In this document: positions 1 through 8,419 of the stretch, one piece after another
How positions within the stretch are numbered: position 1 is the stretch's first letter
How the letters are laid out: each line of letters opens with the position of its first letter
NCBI RefSeq assembly: GCF_014651015.1
Contig: NZ_BMWB01000001.1
Coordinates: 594,137-658,136, forward strand
Length of the DNA stretch: 64,000 nt
Origin: Streptomyces xantholiticus
GTDB taxonomy: Bacteria > Actinomycetota > Actinomycetes > Streptomycetales > Streptomycetaceae
Direction of reading: 5' to 3'
Program-made: the position numbers and the translations under genes
The notes under the pieces: model-generated
What the model saw: only the letters and a program-made list of their open reading frames with translations
What the model was told of the DNA's origin: nothing
Databases searched by the model: none

Positions 1-194
1 TCGGGCTCTCGGGCCCGGCGGTCGACCGTTACCTGGACGACTGGATCACCGGGATCCGTGACGTGACGCCGCTCGCCCACGCGATCCGCAGGACGGTCGC
101 GGACGGCGACCTCGAAGCGGCGCGTGCGCTGCTCCCCCCGGAGCGCGTGTACCCGCTTCCGGCGGAGGCGGCCGACCGCGTCGGACCTCGCTGA
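1..194 (+). CDS. C-terminal end of an unidentified protein (cut by window start)
   Basis: An open frame runs from the window edge (codons begin at base 3) to a TGA at 192-194, giving about 63 residues. The fragment is rich in Ala, Arg, Asp and Leu (for example VDRYLDDWITGIRD) and its third positions are GC-rich, as in a genuine streptomycete gene. It converges on the macro-domain gene, 14 bases away. I do not recognise a family from this tail, and the start and most of the protein lie outside the window. Confidence 0.55.
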   Translation, partial: GLSGPAVDRYLDDWITGIRDVTPLAHAIRRTVADGDLEAARALLPPERVYPLPAEAADRVGPR

Positions 195-208
195 CGGGAA
201 CGACGGGG

Positions 209-730
209 TCAGGCGCGGGCCTCGAGCGCGGCCTCGAAGGCCGCGTACGCCGCCTCGTCGAAGAGGACGAAGCGCACCTCGGTGACCGGCTCCGCGGCGC
301 ACTCCCCGACCGTGGCGATCGCGATGCGGGCGCCGTCGTCGATGGGCCAGCCGTAGATGCCGGTCGAGATCGCCGGAAAAGCCACGGTCCGGGCCCCCAA
401 CTCCGCTGCCACGCGCAAGGATTCCCGGTAGCAGGAGGCGAGCAGCTCCGAGCGGTCCTTGGTTGTGCTGTGGACCGGGCCCACGGTGTGGATGACGTGC
501 GCCGCGTCGAGACGCCCGGCCGTGGTGGCGACGGCCTGCCCGGTGGGGAGCCCCTTGCCGTAGCGGGAGGCGCGCAGGGCCCGGCACTCGGCGAGGATCT
601 CCGGGCCGCCCGTGCGATGGATGGCGCCGTCGACTCCCCCTCCGCCGAGCAGCGAGGAGTTGGCGGCGTTGACGATCGCGTCGGCGTGCTGCTGCGTGAT
701 GTCGCCGCGTACAAGAGTGATCTGCGTCAT
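209..730 (-). CDS. Macro-domain ADP-ribose-processing protein
   Basis: This is a stand-alone macro domain of about 173 residues. The diagnostic stretches are GDITQQHADAIVNAANSSLL near the N-terminus, GGGGVDGAIHRTGG after it, and ISTGIYGWP in the second half. Together these form the ADP-ribose pocket of the O-acetyl-ADP-ribose deacetylase / mono-ADP-ribosyl hydrolase class (YmdB/MacroD-like). It is predicted to be cytoplasmic and to reverse or clear ADP-ribose signals. I chose ATG at 730 (MTQITLVRGD) because family members start here; GTG 751 and ATG 742 are also in frame. The GGGAGAG sequence upstream could serve ATG 730, about 12 bases away. The family call is firm, but the substrate is not known from sequence. 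Confidence 0.88.
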   Translation of the reverse strand: MTQITLVRGDITQQHADAIVNAANSSLLGGGGVDGAIHRTGGPEILAECRALRASRYGKGLPTGQAVATTAGRLDAAHVIHTVGPVHSTTKDRSELLASCYRESLRVAAELGARTVAFPAISTGIYGWPIDDGARIAIATVGECAAEPVTEVRFVLFDEAAYAAFEAALEARA

Positions 731-738
731 GGGTCCGA

Positions 739-840
739 TCATCTCTCCCACCGGCCGCCCTTCACGATCTGCCGCGCGAGTCGTTCCCGCGCCCCGGCCA
801 GTTCGCCGGCGACGGCGGCGAGTCGCACTTCATCGACCAC
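739..840 (-). CDS. Possible tiny ORF overlapping the macro-domain start
   Basis: A GTG-started frame of 33 codons lies between the oxidoreductase stop and the macro-domain gene. Its TGA overlaps the possible upstream ATG (742) of the macro gene. The predicted peptide is Arg/Ala-rich and its third positions are GC-rich, which argues mildly for coding. No clear ribosome binding site precedes the GTG, and I recognise no family. It may be only a chance frame or the tail of a lost gene. Confidence 0.18.
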   Translation of the reverse strand: MVDEVRLAAVAGELAGARERLARQIVKGGRWER

Positions 841-896
841 GACGCTCGCGGTGAGCGGTTCGCCGCTGAGCAGGAAGGCACGCCGCAGGTGTCGGC

Positions 897-2312
897 TCAG
901 CGCGCCCGCAGGCGGCGCCACACCGCCTTGGCCGCGTGGTGGCCGGACATACCGTGCACGCCGGGGCCCGGCGGCGTCGCGGAGGAGCAGATGAAGACGG
1001 CGGGGTGCGAAGTGGCGTAGGGGACGCGGGCGAGCTTGGGGCGGATGACGGTCTGGAGGCCGGAAAACGCACCGCATGCGATGTCGCCCCCGACGTAGTT
1101 GGCGTTGCGCGCGGCCAGTTGGGGCGGGCCGGCGACGGCGCGGGCCAGGACGAGGTCGCGGAAGCCGGGCGCGAAGCGCTCCAGTTGACGCTCGACGGCC
1201 TCGGTCGCGTCACCCTCCCAGCCGGCCGGCACATGGCCGTACGCCCACAGGACGTGCTTGCCCTCCGGTGCTCTGGTCGGATCGATCACGCTCGGCTGGG
1301 CGGTGATCAGGAAGGGGACCTCGGGGGCGCGGCCGGAGACCGCCGCGCCGAGGGCGCTCTCGATCTCGGCAGCCGTGGGACCGATGTGCACCGTCCCGGC
1401 CGCACGGGCCTCCTCGGCCGTCCACGGCATCGGGCCCGACAGCGCGTAGTCGATCTTGAAGGCGGACGCGCCGTATCTGTAGCGCCAGTACGCCTGGCCG
1501 AGGCCCGCGATCCTGGCGAGCGCGGTCGGCGAGGTGTCGAAGATGTACGCGCGGGCCGGCGGGAGCTCGTCGAGCCGCTTGACCGTGGTGCCGGTGTGGA
1601 TCGTGCCGCCCTGTTCGCGCAGGTAGGAGGCGAGGGCGTCCGAGATCGCCTGTGACCCGCCGCGCGGGACGGGCCAGCCGACCTCGTGCGCGGCGAGGGC
1701 GAAGAGCAGGGCGATACCGCCGGTGGCCACGCCGCTGGTGGGGGCGATGGCGTGGGCGGCGAGCCCGGCGAGCAGGCCACGGGCCTTCTCGCCGCGGAAA
1801 CGGCGGGCGAGCATGCTCGCTGGCCGGATCGCGTCGAGGCCGAAGCGGACGTACCGGTACGGGTCGCGGGGCAGCCCGTCCCAGGGGGTGCGCAGGAAGT
1901 CCGCGGCGAGGCTGTCCCAGTGGCCGAGATAGGGGGCGACCAGTCGGCGGTACGCGCCGGCGTCGGCTGCGCCGAACGACATGGCGCTCTCGCCGACGGA
2001 GCGGCTGAGCAGCGCGGCGGTCCCGTCGGGGAACGGATGGGCGAGGGGCAGTTCCGGCTGCAGCCACTCGAGGCCGTGCCGGGCCAGGGGCATGCCCCTG
2101 AAGGCGGGAGAGCCGATGCCGAGCGGGTGGACCGCGGAGCACGGGTCGTGGCGGAAGCCGGGGAGGGTGAGCTCCTCCGTCCGCGCGCCTCCGCCGACGG
2201 TGTCCAGGGCCTCGTGGACGGCGACCGAGAAGCCGCGGCGGGCCAGTTCGACCGCGGCGGTCAGCCCGTTGGGGCCCGCTCCCACGACGACGGCATCGAG
2301 CATCGACGGCAC
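897..2312 (-). CDS. FAD-dependent oxidoreductase, phytoene desaturase / PYROXD2-like
   Basis: This 471-residue flavoprotein of the amine oxidase / CrtI superfamily begins with a textbook dinucleotide-binding motif, [19 protein letters not shown] at residues 9-27, followed by an acidic residue that ends the second strand. Near the C-terminus it has the FAD-contact region [19 protein letters not shown]. Such proteins are cytoplasmic NAD(P)/FAD oxidoreductases; many actinobacterial members have no known substrate. The start is GTG at 2312, with AAGGAG seven bases upstream. No carotenoid genes are nearby, so I would not call it a phytoene desaturase. It stands alone, facing away from the nucleotidyltransferase gene. 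Confidence 0.85.
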   Translation of the reverse strand: MPSMLDAVVVGAGPNGLTAAVELARRGFSVAVHEALDTVGGGARTEELTLPGFRHDPCSAVHPLGIGSPAFRGMPLARHGLEWLQPELPLAHPFPDGTAALLSRSVGESAMSFGAADAGAYRRLVAPYLGHWDSLAADFLRTPWDGLPRDPYRYVRFGLDAIRPASMLARRFRGEKARGLLAGLAAHAIAPTSGVATGGIALLFALAAHEVGWPVPRGGSQAISDALASYLREQGGTIHTGTTVKRLDELPPARAYIFDTSPTALARIAGLGQAYWRYRYGASAFKIDYALSGPMPWTAEEARAAGTVHIGPTAAEIESALGAAVSGRAPEVPFLITAQPSVIDPTRAPEGKHVLWAYGHVPAGWEGDATEAVERQLERFAPGFRDLVLARAVAGPPQLAARNANYVGGDIACGAFSGLQTVIRPKLARVPYATSHPAVFICSSATPPGPGVHGMSGHHAAKAVWRRLRAR

Positions 2313-2399
2313 CTTCGGACTCCTTTGTCAGCCGACGCCAGGAGTCCCAAGGATATTCCGGGGCGGTGACATCGCGTGGCCGGGTACCGTCCGGTCGCG

Positions 2400-3194
2400 A
2401 TGAACAACACGATCGAAGACATGGCGGCGCGGCTCGCGCATGTGCCCGGCGTCCGCGCGGTGGCGCTCGGCGGCAGCCGGGCCCGGGGCACGCACCGGCC
2501 GGACTCCGACTGGGATCTCGGCGTCTACTACCGGGGCCAGGTCGATGTCGACGCCCTGACGGCACTCGCGTCCGAGCTGACCGGCGGGCCGGTGGAGGTC
2601 GCGGGGCCGGGTGGCTGGGGCCCCTGGGTCGACGGCGGTGCATGGCTGTCGCTCGGCGGAGTGCCGGTGGACTGGATCCTGCGGGACCTGGACCGGGTCG
2701 AGCGGGTGTGGACGGACTGCCTGGCCGGACGGTTCGAGACGGGGAGCCAGCCGGGGCATCCGCTGGGGTTCTGGTCGCCGGCGTACGCGGGCGAGGTGGC
2801 GCTGTGCCGCGTGCTGGCCGACCCGGCTGGCGAGTTGGCGGCGCTGCGGGAGCGGACGCGGCAGTACCCGGAGCCGTTGCGCCGCGCACTGGTCGACGCC
2901 GCGTGGGAGGCGGATTTCTCGGTCGCCGCCGCGGGCAAGTCGGCCGGGTCCGGGGACACCCTCCATGTGTCGTTGTGTCTGTCACGGGCGTTCGGCGTGC
3001 TGGTACAGGCGCTGCACGCACACCACCGGCTGTGGTGCGTGAACGAGAAGGGCGCGCTGGCGACGGCGGGGGCGCTCCCTGGTGTCCCCGGGGACTTCAC
3101 GCAGCGGGTGTCGGCGGCGCTGGCCGGCCTGGACGCGGCAGCGGTGGCGGACGCGGGCGCCCTGATCCGGGAGGTACGGGCCCGGATGGTGTGA
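2400..3194 (+). CDS. Nucleotidyltransferase-domain protein (kanamycin-nucleotidyltransferase / MNT-like)
   Basis: This protein of about 264 residues has an N-terminal polymerase-beta-type nucleotidyltransferase core. The motif GGSRARGTHRPDSDWDLG carries the GS signature and the two metal-binding aspartates (DSDWD), and VDWILRD probably supplies the third acidic residue. The remaining two thirds are helical and probably bind substrate. Relatives include aminoglycoside nucleotidyltransferases and MNT antitoxins. No HEPN partner is adjacent, which argues against a toxin-antitoxin pair. Start choice is uncertain: ATG 2400 gives the usual family start, whereas GTG 2376 has a GGCGGTGA-like sequence upstream. 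Confidence 0.75.
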   Translation: MNNTIEDMAARLAHVPGVRAVALGGSRARGTHRPDSDWDLGVYYRGQVDVDALTALASELTGGPVEVAGPGGWGPWVDGGAWLSLGGVPVDWILRDLDRVERVWTDCLAGRFETGSQPGHPLGFWSPAYAGEVALCRVLADPAGELAALRERTRQYPEPLRRALVDAAWEADFSVAAAGKSAGSGDTLHVSLCLSRAFGVLVQALHAHHRLWCVNEKGALATAGALPGVPGDFTQRVSAALAGLDAAAVADAGALIREVRARMV

Positions 3195-3249
3195 ACCGGG
3201 CCGTGTGAGCGGGCCCGTGCGACCGGGCTGGGCGCACCGGGCCGCCACC

Positions 3250-4068
3250 TCAGGTCAGCAGCTCCCGGACCCGGCGGGCGGTGGCCTCGTCGCGTGCGGC
3301 CGTGAACGGAAGGTCGTTGACGCCCGCGATACGGAACGGCTCGCCGGTGACCGTGAGATGGGCGCCACCGGCCTCCGTGACCAGGAGCAGACCGGCCGCG
3401 TGGTCCCAGGCGAGCTCCCACGAGAACGCCACCGCGTCCAGGTCGCCACGTGCGACGTCCAGGTACTCGAGGCCCGCCGAGCCGCACGGCCTCGCCTCGA
3501 CGCCCGGGACGGCGAGTCCGAGCAGCGCGCGCTTCTGCTCGGGGGTCGTGTAGTCCGGATGGGACATCGCCACCCGGAGCACCGAGCCCCGGGCGGGTGA
3601 ACCGGAGTGCAGCGGCGTGCCGCCCAGCCGGGCGCCCTCGCCGCGGACGGCGACCGCGAACTCCTCCAGCACCGGTGCGTAGGTCCAGGATGCGAGCACC
3701 TCGCCGCGCAGGGCGAGCGCGACGAGCGTGCAGAATCCGGGCTCGCCGCGCACGAACTGGCGGGTGCCGTCGACCGGGTCGACGATCCAGACGGGCGCGT
3801 CACCGCGCAGCGCCTCCGCGACGGTCGGATCGGCGTGCACCGCCTCCTCCCCGACGACCACGGAACCGGGCATCAGCGCGGTGAGCGAGGCGGTCAGGTG
3901 CTCCTCCGCGCTGCGGTCGGCGATCGTGACGAGGTCGTGCGGGCCGGTCTTCTCGTCGACCTCGTGCGCGGCCAGCCGGCGGTAGCGCGGCACGATCTCG
4001 GCGGCCGCCGCCTTGCGGACGGCCTCCTCCACGTCGGACAGATCACCGGTCAGAAACTCATCGATCAT
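3250..4068 (-). CDS. Inositol monophosphatase family phosphatase
   Basis: This is a 272-residue, Mg-dependent phosphatase of the IMPase/HisN/FBPase superfamily. It shows the metal-binding GEE (VVVGEEAVHAD), the signature WIVDPVDGTRQF, and the C-terminal WDHAAGLLLVTEAGG. The full set of catalytic acidic residues appears present. Actinobacterial members act on inositol-1-phosphate, histidinol-phosphate (HisN) or fructose-1,6-bisphosphate, and context does not decide which. The ATG overlaps the stop of the decayed gene upstream (ATGA), so it may once have been translationally coupled to it. It converges with the nucleotidyltransferase gene. Confidence 0.85.
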   Translation of the reverse strand: MIDEFLTGDLSDVEEAVRKAAAAEIVPRYRRLAAHEVDEKTGPHDLVTIADRSAEEHLTASLTALMPGSVVVGEEAVHADPTVAEALRGDAPVWIVDPVDGTRQFVRGEPGFCTLVALALRGEVLASWTYAPVLEEFAVAVRGEGARLGGTPLHSGSPARGSVLRVAMSHPDYTTPEQKRALLGLAVPGVEARPCGSAGLEYLDVARGDLDAVAFSWELAWDHAAGLLLVTEAGGAHLTVTGEPFRIAGVNDLPFTAARDEATARRVRELLT

Positions 4069-4112
4069 GCCTCAAGACAATCACGCCCGGCTGACATCGC
4101 GGGAGGTGTTCG

Positions 4113-4268
4113 GCGTCCCACCGCGTAACCCTGCATTCCCCTGGGGTTCGCCACGGCAAGGAGCACACCGGTGCGCGGATCGCGGGCGACGGCGCGAGCC
4201 GGCCCTCCGACCAGGGGTCGCCGACCATGACGCGGTGGCCGCGGAGCCGCGGCGAGGTCACCGTCCAT
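4113..4268 (-). pseudogene. Decayed 3' end of a gamma-glutamyltransferase-like gene
   Basis: Three pieces of one protein end appear in two reading frames on the minus strand. The first, MDGDLAAA, is at 4268-4245. The second, LRGHRVMVGDPWSEGR, is at 4246-4199 in another frame. The third, ARDPRTGVLLAVANPRGMQG, is near 4190-4125, back in the first frame. The order and wording match the C-terminus of streptomycete gamma-glutamyltransferase-family proteins, which end in NPRGMQGYA-type sequence. Compensating frameshifts and absence of the catalytic part upstream mark it as a remnant. The open frame runs on to 4065, where its TGA overlaps the phosphatase ATG. Confidence 0.6.
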
Positions 4269-4780
4269 GCCGGACTCGACGGGAGACGCGGCCGTGCAAG
4301 CCCGTAAGGGGCCACCAGGGCAGTGGTACGCCGACTTCGGTATGTGCGCATCCGAGTGGCGCCCGCTGATCGTGCCCGGCCCGGCGCCGAGCAGGCGAGG
4401 GTGGTCCCCTCACGGGACGCCGCCCAGGACGTCAGCCGCTGCGGCATGGCGGCTCACCTCTGCGCCGGTCACGAACGAAGCGCAACCGCGCCCGAAGTCG
4501 GCACGCTCCCACCGCCGCCCGAAGACCGGCGCCGCCCGTAGCTTCCCTCCGGGTTTCCGGCTCACGCCCCGACCGGGCCGGCCCGCGGTCCGCCGACCGT
4601 GCACGGCTCGGTCGTACTCGGGCCGTCCCACAGGCCGGCGATGCGGTCAGGGGCTGGGCGTCGGGCACACCCGTGGTGTCCGGCGTTGAACGCCTCGCCC
4701 GTTCCTCTCGTATGGACCCGGACGGGCTCCTGCCCGGGTGCCGTCATGCCCCTTTGGTGATGCAGCGGATGGAGTTCTGA
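4269..4780. other. Intergenic stretch upstream of the DUF1996 gene
   Basis: These roughly 510 bases contain no frame I can support. The 5' part may hold further decayed sequence of the gamma-glutamyltransferase-like gene, but I could not align it to the family. The 3' end provides the ribosome binding site (GGAG, six bases before ATG 4781) of the DUF1996 gene. I see no clear promoter. Confidence 0.4.
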
Positions 4781-6946
4781 ATGGGAAGAACAACGCGAAG
4801 ACGTCCGAGAGCAGGCGGCCGCACGGTCGCAGCCTCGATCGCGCTCATCCTCGGCGGCGGTGGTCTCATCGCGGTCAACTCCTATGCCGCCGCCGGAGAG
4901 GGGCAGGGCCCCTGGCCCGGCGGGGTCGACCGGCAGGAACAGACACGAGTCGCCGGGCCCTCGCCCGCGACCGTCAAATGCCCTGAGGTGGCGAACGGGC
5001 TGCCGCAGGTGCCGGATGCGGCCAGGCCCGAGGTCGACCGCGAACTCGCGACGCTGGACAGCCAGATCACCGAGGCGTACCAGCGGTTCGCCGAGGAGAA
5101 GGAGCAGGTGGCCCGGGATCCGCAGTTCGCTCAAAACGCGATCCTCGGGCCGCTCGAGAGCAAACGGACGGCCGGTATCGACCGTATCGCGGAAGCCATC
5201 GGCCGGGTGTCGGGCCAGCGCCCCCAGGGGCTGCGGGCGCTGGCCCCGTGCACTCTGCAGACCGACGAAGCGGACCAGGCCGACCCGGGCAGCCAGGGCG
5301 GGGGCGAGGGCGACCAGGGCGGCGGGGGAAACGGCGGACAGGCCGGAAACGGCCCCGAGGCGTCCGACTTCGCCGACATCCGCACCGTGCAGCCGAACGT
5401 TCAGGACCCCCCGCGACTGCCCGGCGCCTCCCGCGGCACGTTCACCACGGACTGCGGGATCAACGCGAACGGCAAGTTCAATCCGGACAACGTCATCGCC
5501 GCCCCGGGTGTGAGCAACGGCGCCCACCACATGCACGACTACGTGGGCAACCAGGCCAATGACGCGTTCGCCTCGGACGACGATCTCGCGTCCGGTGAGA
5601 CCACGTGCCGCGACCAGGGCGACCGGTCGACGTACTACTGGCCCGTGCTGCGGCTGCAGAACGGGCAGGACGAGGACGATGCCCGGGCGGACGGCGGCGG
5701 AAAGGACCGGAACGTCGGTGAGATCCTGACCCCCTCCCAGGTGACGCTCGACTTCGTCGGCAATCCGCAGGGCAAGGTCACCGCCATGCCGCGGTTCCTG
5801 CGGATCATCACCGGTGACGCGAAGGCCTTTGTCAACGGCGACGCGAACGTCAACGCCTCGTGGAGCTGCACCGGCTTCGAGGACCGGCAGCTGAGGGACA
5901 AGTACCCGATCTGTCCCGGGGGCAGCAACGTGGTGCGCAGCTTCAGGTTCCAGAGCTGCTGGGACGGCCGGAACACCGACAGCGCCAACCACCGCACCCA
6001 TGTGGCCTTCACGGACGCGAGCGGCCGTTGCCCGGGCGGCTTCCTGGCCGTTCCTCAACTGGTGCAGCGGATCGTCTACGACGTGCCACCGCCGGTCTTC
6101 GACGGCCCGGACGCTGCCGTCTTCGCGCTGGACTCGTTCCCGGAGCAGCTGCACAAACCGGTCACCGACCACGGTGACTTCATCAACGTCTTCGACGAGG
6201 GGCTCATGCGGGAGTTGGTGAGCTGTCTCAACGAGGGGCGTCGCTGCGGCCCCGGCGATCCGGTGCGCACTCCGGCCGGCGACGGCCAGGAGCCGAAGGA
6301 CACCCCCGGGATCGCAGACGGAGCCCCCGCCGGTCCGGCCCCGTCCACCCCTGCGGAGCAGGAGACCGGCGCCCCGACCCGCCCGGCCGCACCCGCCCCC
6401 GGGGCCGAGCAGGTGACTGCGGCTCCCTACGAGGCCGCAGCACCCGACGCCGGTCACGAGCCGGTCACCGCGGCCCCCCGTCAGAGCGCAGCACCCGACG
6501 CCGGGGAACCCGGCACAGAAGAGGCCGCTACCGAGGCCGAGCGGGCGCCTGGACCACTCGATGCGGCCGCAGCGGGACCCAAGGCGTCGCAAGCCCCTGT
6601 GCAACCGGCCGGCCGCGGCAGCCGGTCCGGCACCGGCGTGCCGGCCGACCCGAGCGCCGACCCCTCGCCCGCGCGGAGCGAGCCGGTCCCCGCGGCCGCA
6701 GCGGCGCAGAGCCCGGAGACCACCGCCGGGACGAATACCACCGCACCGGCCTCGCCGACGGCCACGAACAGCGAGCCGACCCCTTCGGTGCCGAACGGTG
6801 GCGTCGGCGCGCCACAAGCGGCCGAGGGCGCCCTTGCCAGGACCGGCGCCCAGCTGTGGCCGTCGGCCGCCGGAGCCGCGCTGCTGATCGCGGGCGTCGC
6901 CCTGCTTCGCGTACGAACGCGCCGTGTGGTCCCCCGTCACCGATGA
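4781..6946 (+). CDS. Secreted DUF1996 protein with LARTG sortase signal
   Basis: This 721-residue exported protein starts with a twin-Arg-rich basic stretch and a hydrophobic signal at about residues 15-37. A helical segment (about 80-145) and a Gly/Asp/Gln-rich linker follow. The DUF1996 domain spans about 220-480 and is recognised by TFTTDCG-like and GAHHMHDYVGN segments, then CRDQGDRSTYYWP and NHRTHVAF. A long Ala/Pro/Thr/Glu-rich, low-complexity stalk (about 500-680) leads to LARTG at 685-689, a hydrophobic helix and an Arg-rich tail. LAXTG is the recognition motif of actinobacterial class E sortases, so I infer covalent attachment to peptidoglycan through the stalk. DUF1996 has no settled biochemical role. 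GGAG six bases upstream supports the ATG. Confidence 0.85.
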   Translation: MGRTTRRRPRAGGRTVAASIALILGGGGLIAVNSYAAAGEGQGPWPGGVDRQEQTRVAGPSPATVKCPEVANGLPQVPDAARPEVDRELATLDSQITEAYQRFAEEKEQVARDPQFAQNAILGPLESKRTAGIDRIAEAIGRVSGQRPQGLRALAPCTLQTDEADQADPGSQGGGEGDQGGGGNGGQAGNGPEASDFADIRTVQPNVQDPPRLPGASRGTFTTDCGINANGKFNPDNVIAAPGVSNGAHHMHDYVGNQANDAFASDDDLASGETTCRDQGDRSTYYWPVLRLQNGQDEDDARADGGGKDRNVGEILTPSQVTLDFVGNPQGKVTAMPRFLRIITGDAKAFVNGDANVNASWSCTGFEDRQLRDKYPICPGGSNVVRSFRFQSCWDGRNTDSANHRTHVAFTDASGRCPGGFLAVPQLVQRIVYDVPPPVFDGPDAAVFALDSFPEQLHKPVTDHGDFINVFDEGLMRELVSCLNEGRRCGPGDPVRTPAGDGQEPKDTPGIADGAPAGPAPSTPAEQETGAPTRPAAPAPGAEQVTAAPYEAAAPDAGHEPVTAAPRQSAAPDAGEPGTEEAATEAERAPGPLDAAAAGPKASQAPVQPAGRGSRSGTGVPADPSADPSPARSEPVPAAAAAQSPETTAGTNTTAPASPTATNSEPTPSVPNGGVGAPQAAEGALARTGAQLWPSAAGAALLIAGVALLRVRTRRVVPRHR

Positions 6947-7200
6947 CGCACCGGTTCCCCGACCTTCCCCCGCTCGTGTGCGCGCATGATCCGACCGCCG
7001 CCGTACGGCCTGTGCGACGGCGTACACGCATGACGACGCGTATGAGTGGGGGGGCTCCGTCGGCCCCGGGCCACGGCGGAGCGGAGGGCCGGCTCGATCC
7101 AGCGGTCGCGGGCCGCCTCCGACGGCCGGTCGTCCGGGCGCGGACGCGGCGATGAGGGCCGCGTCCGACACGGCCCGGCCAAGGGCGCGGCGTGCCCCCG

Positions 7201-7851
7201 TCAGGTGCCGTCGGCGGAGAAGTGCTGGTAGTCCGGGGGCGACCAGTGGCCGCCCCACTCCCAGCCGGCGTCGTTCATCGCCGTGGTGACGGCGTCGCCG
7301 GGCTCGAGCATGCCTGCGGCAGGGCGGTCGCGGTCGAGGTGGTCTTCGGCGGCCGGCGGGTGCACCTGCCCCGAGCGGTCGACGTAGGGGTTCTCCATGG
7401 GATTGATGTCGAGCGCGTCGCCGTAGGAGTGGCGGGACAGATGGCTGGAGTCGCCCGTCACCCGGCGGCAGTTGAACGCGGAGGTGTTGTCGGCCGCCAT
7501 GGCCCTGGCGTCGTCTCCGTCGTACTCGGCCATGACCTTCATACGGCGGATGGGGAACCGTGCCTCGAAAGCCTTCTCGAAGACGTTCAGCAGGGGTCGG
7601 ACCACGTCCTGATGGACGATCAGTTCGCCGCGGTGCACGCGGCCGTCGAAACCCCAGTGGTTCATGGTGATCAGCCGCAGCCGTGACGGTGGCACCGGGC
7701 AGCCCGGTTCGTAACTGGCGCCGAGTTCGTCCGGGGGGACGTCGCTGACCGTGGCCGACAGCCGCGGCGCGGCACTCGCTGCCGCCTGTGCGGGCACGGT
7801 GCCGAGTGTGAGCCCGAGGGCCAGGACGGGCACGGCGGCCCGTCGCACCAC
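7201..7851 (-). CDS. Secreted M15-family peptidase (D-Ala-D-Ala carboxypeptidase / L-Ala-D-Glu peptidase type)
   Basis: A signal peptide (VRRAAVPVLALGLTLGTVPA, then AQA) is followed by a domain of about 190 residues. That domain contains SRHSYGDALD, the SxHxxGxAxD zinc motif of peptidase family M15, and a C-terminal WEWGGHW...DYQHFS segment that supplies the catalytic acid and last zinc histidine. The predicted role is extracytoplasmic trimming of peptidoglycan peptides. The start is uncertain among GTGs at 7857, 7851 and 7848. I prefer 7851 because GAGAGG lies six bases upstream. The gene follows the MarR gene by 61 bases on the same strand, but a shared function is not obvious. Confidence 0.8.
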   Translation of the reverse strand: MVRRAAVPVLALGLTLGTVPAQAAASAAPRLSATVSDVPPDELGASYEPGCPVPPSRLRLITMNHWGFDGRVHRGELIVHQDVVRPLLNVFEKAFEARFPIRRMKVMAEYDGDDARAMAADNTSAFNCRRVTGDSSHLSRHSYGDALDINPMENPYVDRSGQVHPPAAEDHLDRDRPAAGMLEPGDAVTTAMNDAGWEWGGHWSPPDYQHFSADGT

Positions 7852-7912
7852 GTTCACCCTCTCAGGGTAAGGATGCCATCGGTCGTCGGCCTTTTCTGGC
7901 GCCCTCCGGCCA

Positions 7913-8419
7913 TCAGCTCCGCGCCGAGCCGAGCCGGCCTTCGAGCTGTACCAGCAGCTCACCGAGGTGCGTGGCGAGGAGGGTGCGGGTCTCCTCCTCG
8001 AGGCCGGAGAGGACGGTGCTCTCGTAGGCGAGCTGCAGGGGCAGCAGCCGGTCGACGAGGTCCTGGCCGGCGTCGGTGAGGCGGACGTGGGCGACTCTGC
8101 GGTCGCGCTCGTCACCGCGCCGGTCGACGAGGCCCCTTTCCTGGAGGGCCCGCAGGCGTTTGGTGACGGCCGTTCCGGAGGAGAACGTCTCGCGGGCGAG
8201 CTCTCCGGGGGTCAGTTCGCGGGCGTTGCGGCGCACCGCGCCGAGCAGGTCGAACTCGGCCCTTGTCAGTCCCGCGGAGCGCAGCGGCGCGTCCTTGGCC
8301 TGTTGCAGCAGCGTTGCGCAGCGGTTGATGCGGCCGATGAGTTCCATGGGCGCGGTGTCCAGGCCGGGATCGACCGCCTGCCACTGCCGTACCACCGAGG
8401 CGACGACGTCGTCTGTCAC
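7913..8419 (-). CDS. MarR-family transcriptional regulator
   Basis: This winged-helix regulator of about 168 residues has the HTH in LTPGELARETFSSGTAVTKR and the wing at RRGDERDRRVAHVRLTDAG, which is the DxRxxxVxLT signature of MarR proteins. A long C-terminal helix mediates dimerisation. The GTG start at 8419 has GGAG upstream and overlaps the TGA of the decayed FUSC exporter gene, so the two were once one translationally coupled unit. The regulator therefore probably controlled efflux in response to an aromatic or lipophilic ligand. With the exporter broken, its remaining targets are unclear. Confidence 0.85.
   Translation of the reverse strand: MTDDVVASVVRQWQAVDPGLDTAPMELIGRINRCATLLQQAKDAPLRSAGLTRAEFDLLGAVRRNARELTPGELARETFSSGTAVTKRLRALQERGLVDRRGDERDRRVAHVRLTDAGQDLVDRLLPLQLAYESTVLSGLEEETRTLLATHLGELLVQLEGRLGSARS

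Noticed and set aside
4562..7258. Open frame of about 900 codons on the minus strand opposite the DUF1996 gene
   Set aside because: It mirrors the high-GC coding strand and translates to low-complexity Gly/Arg/Val sequence. The plus strand carries clear domains and a signal peptide.
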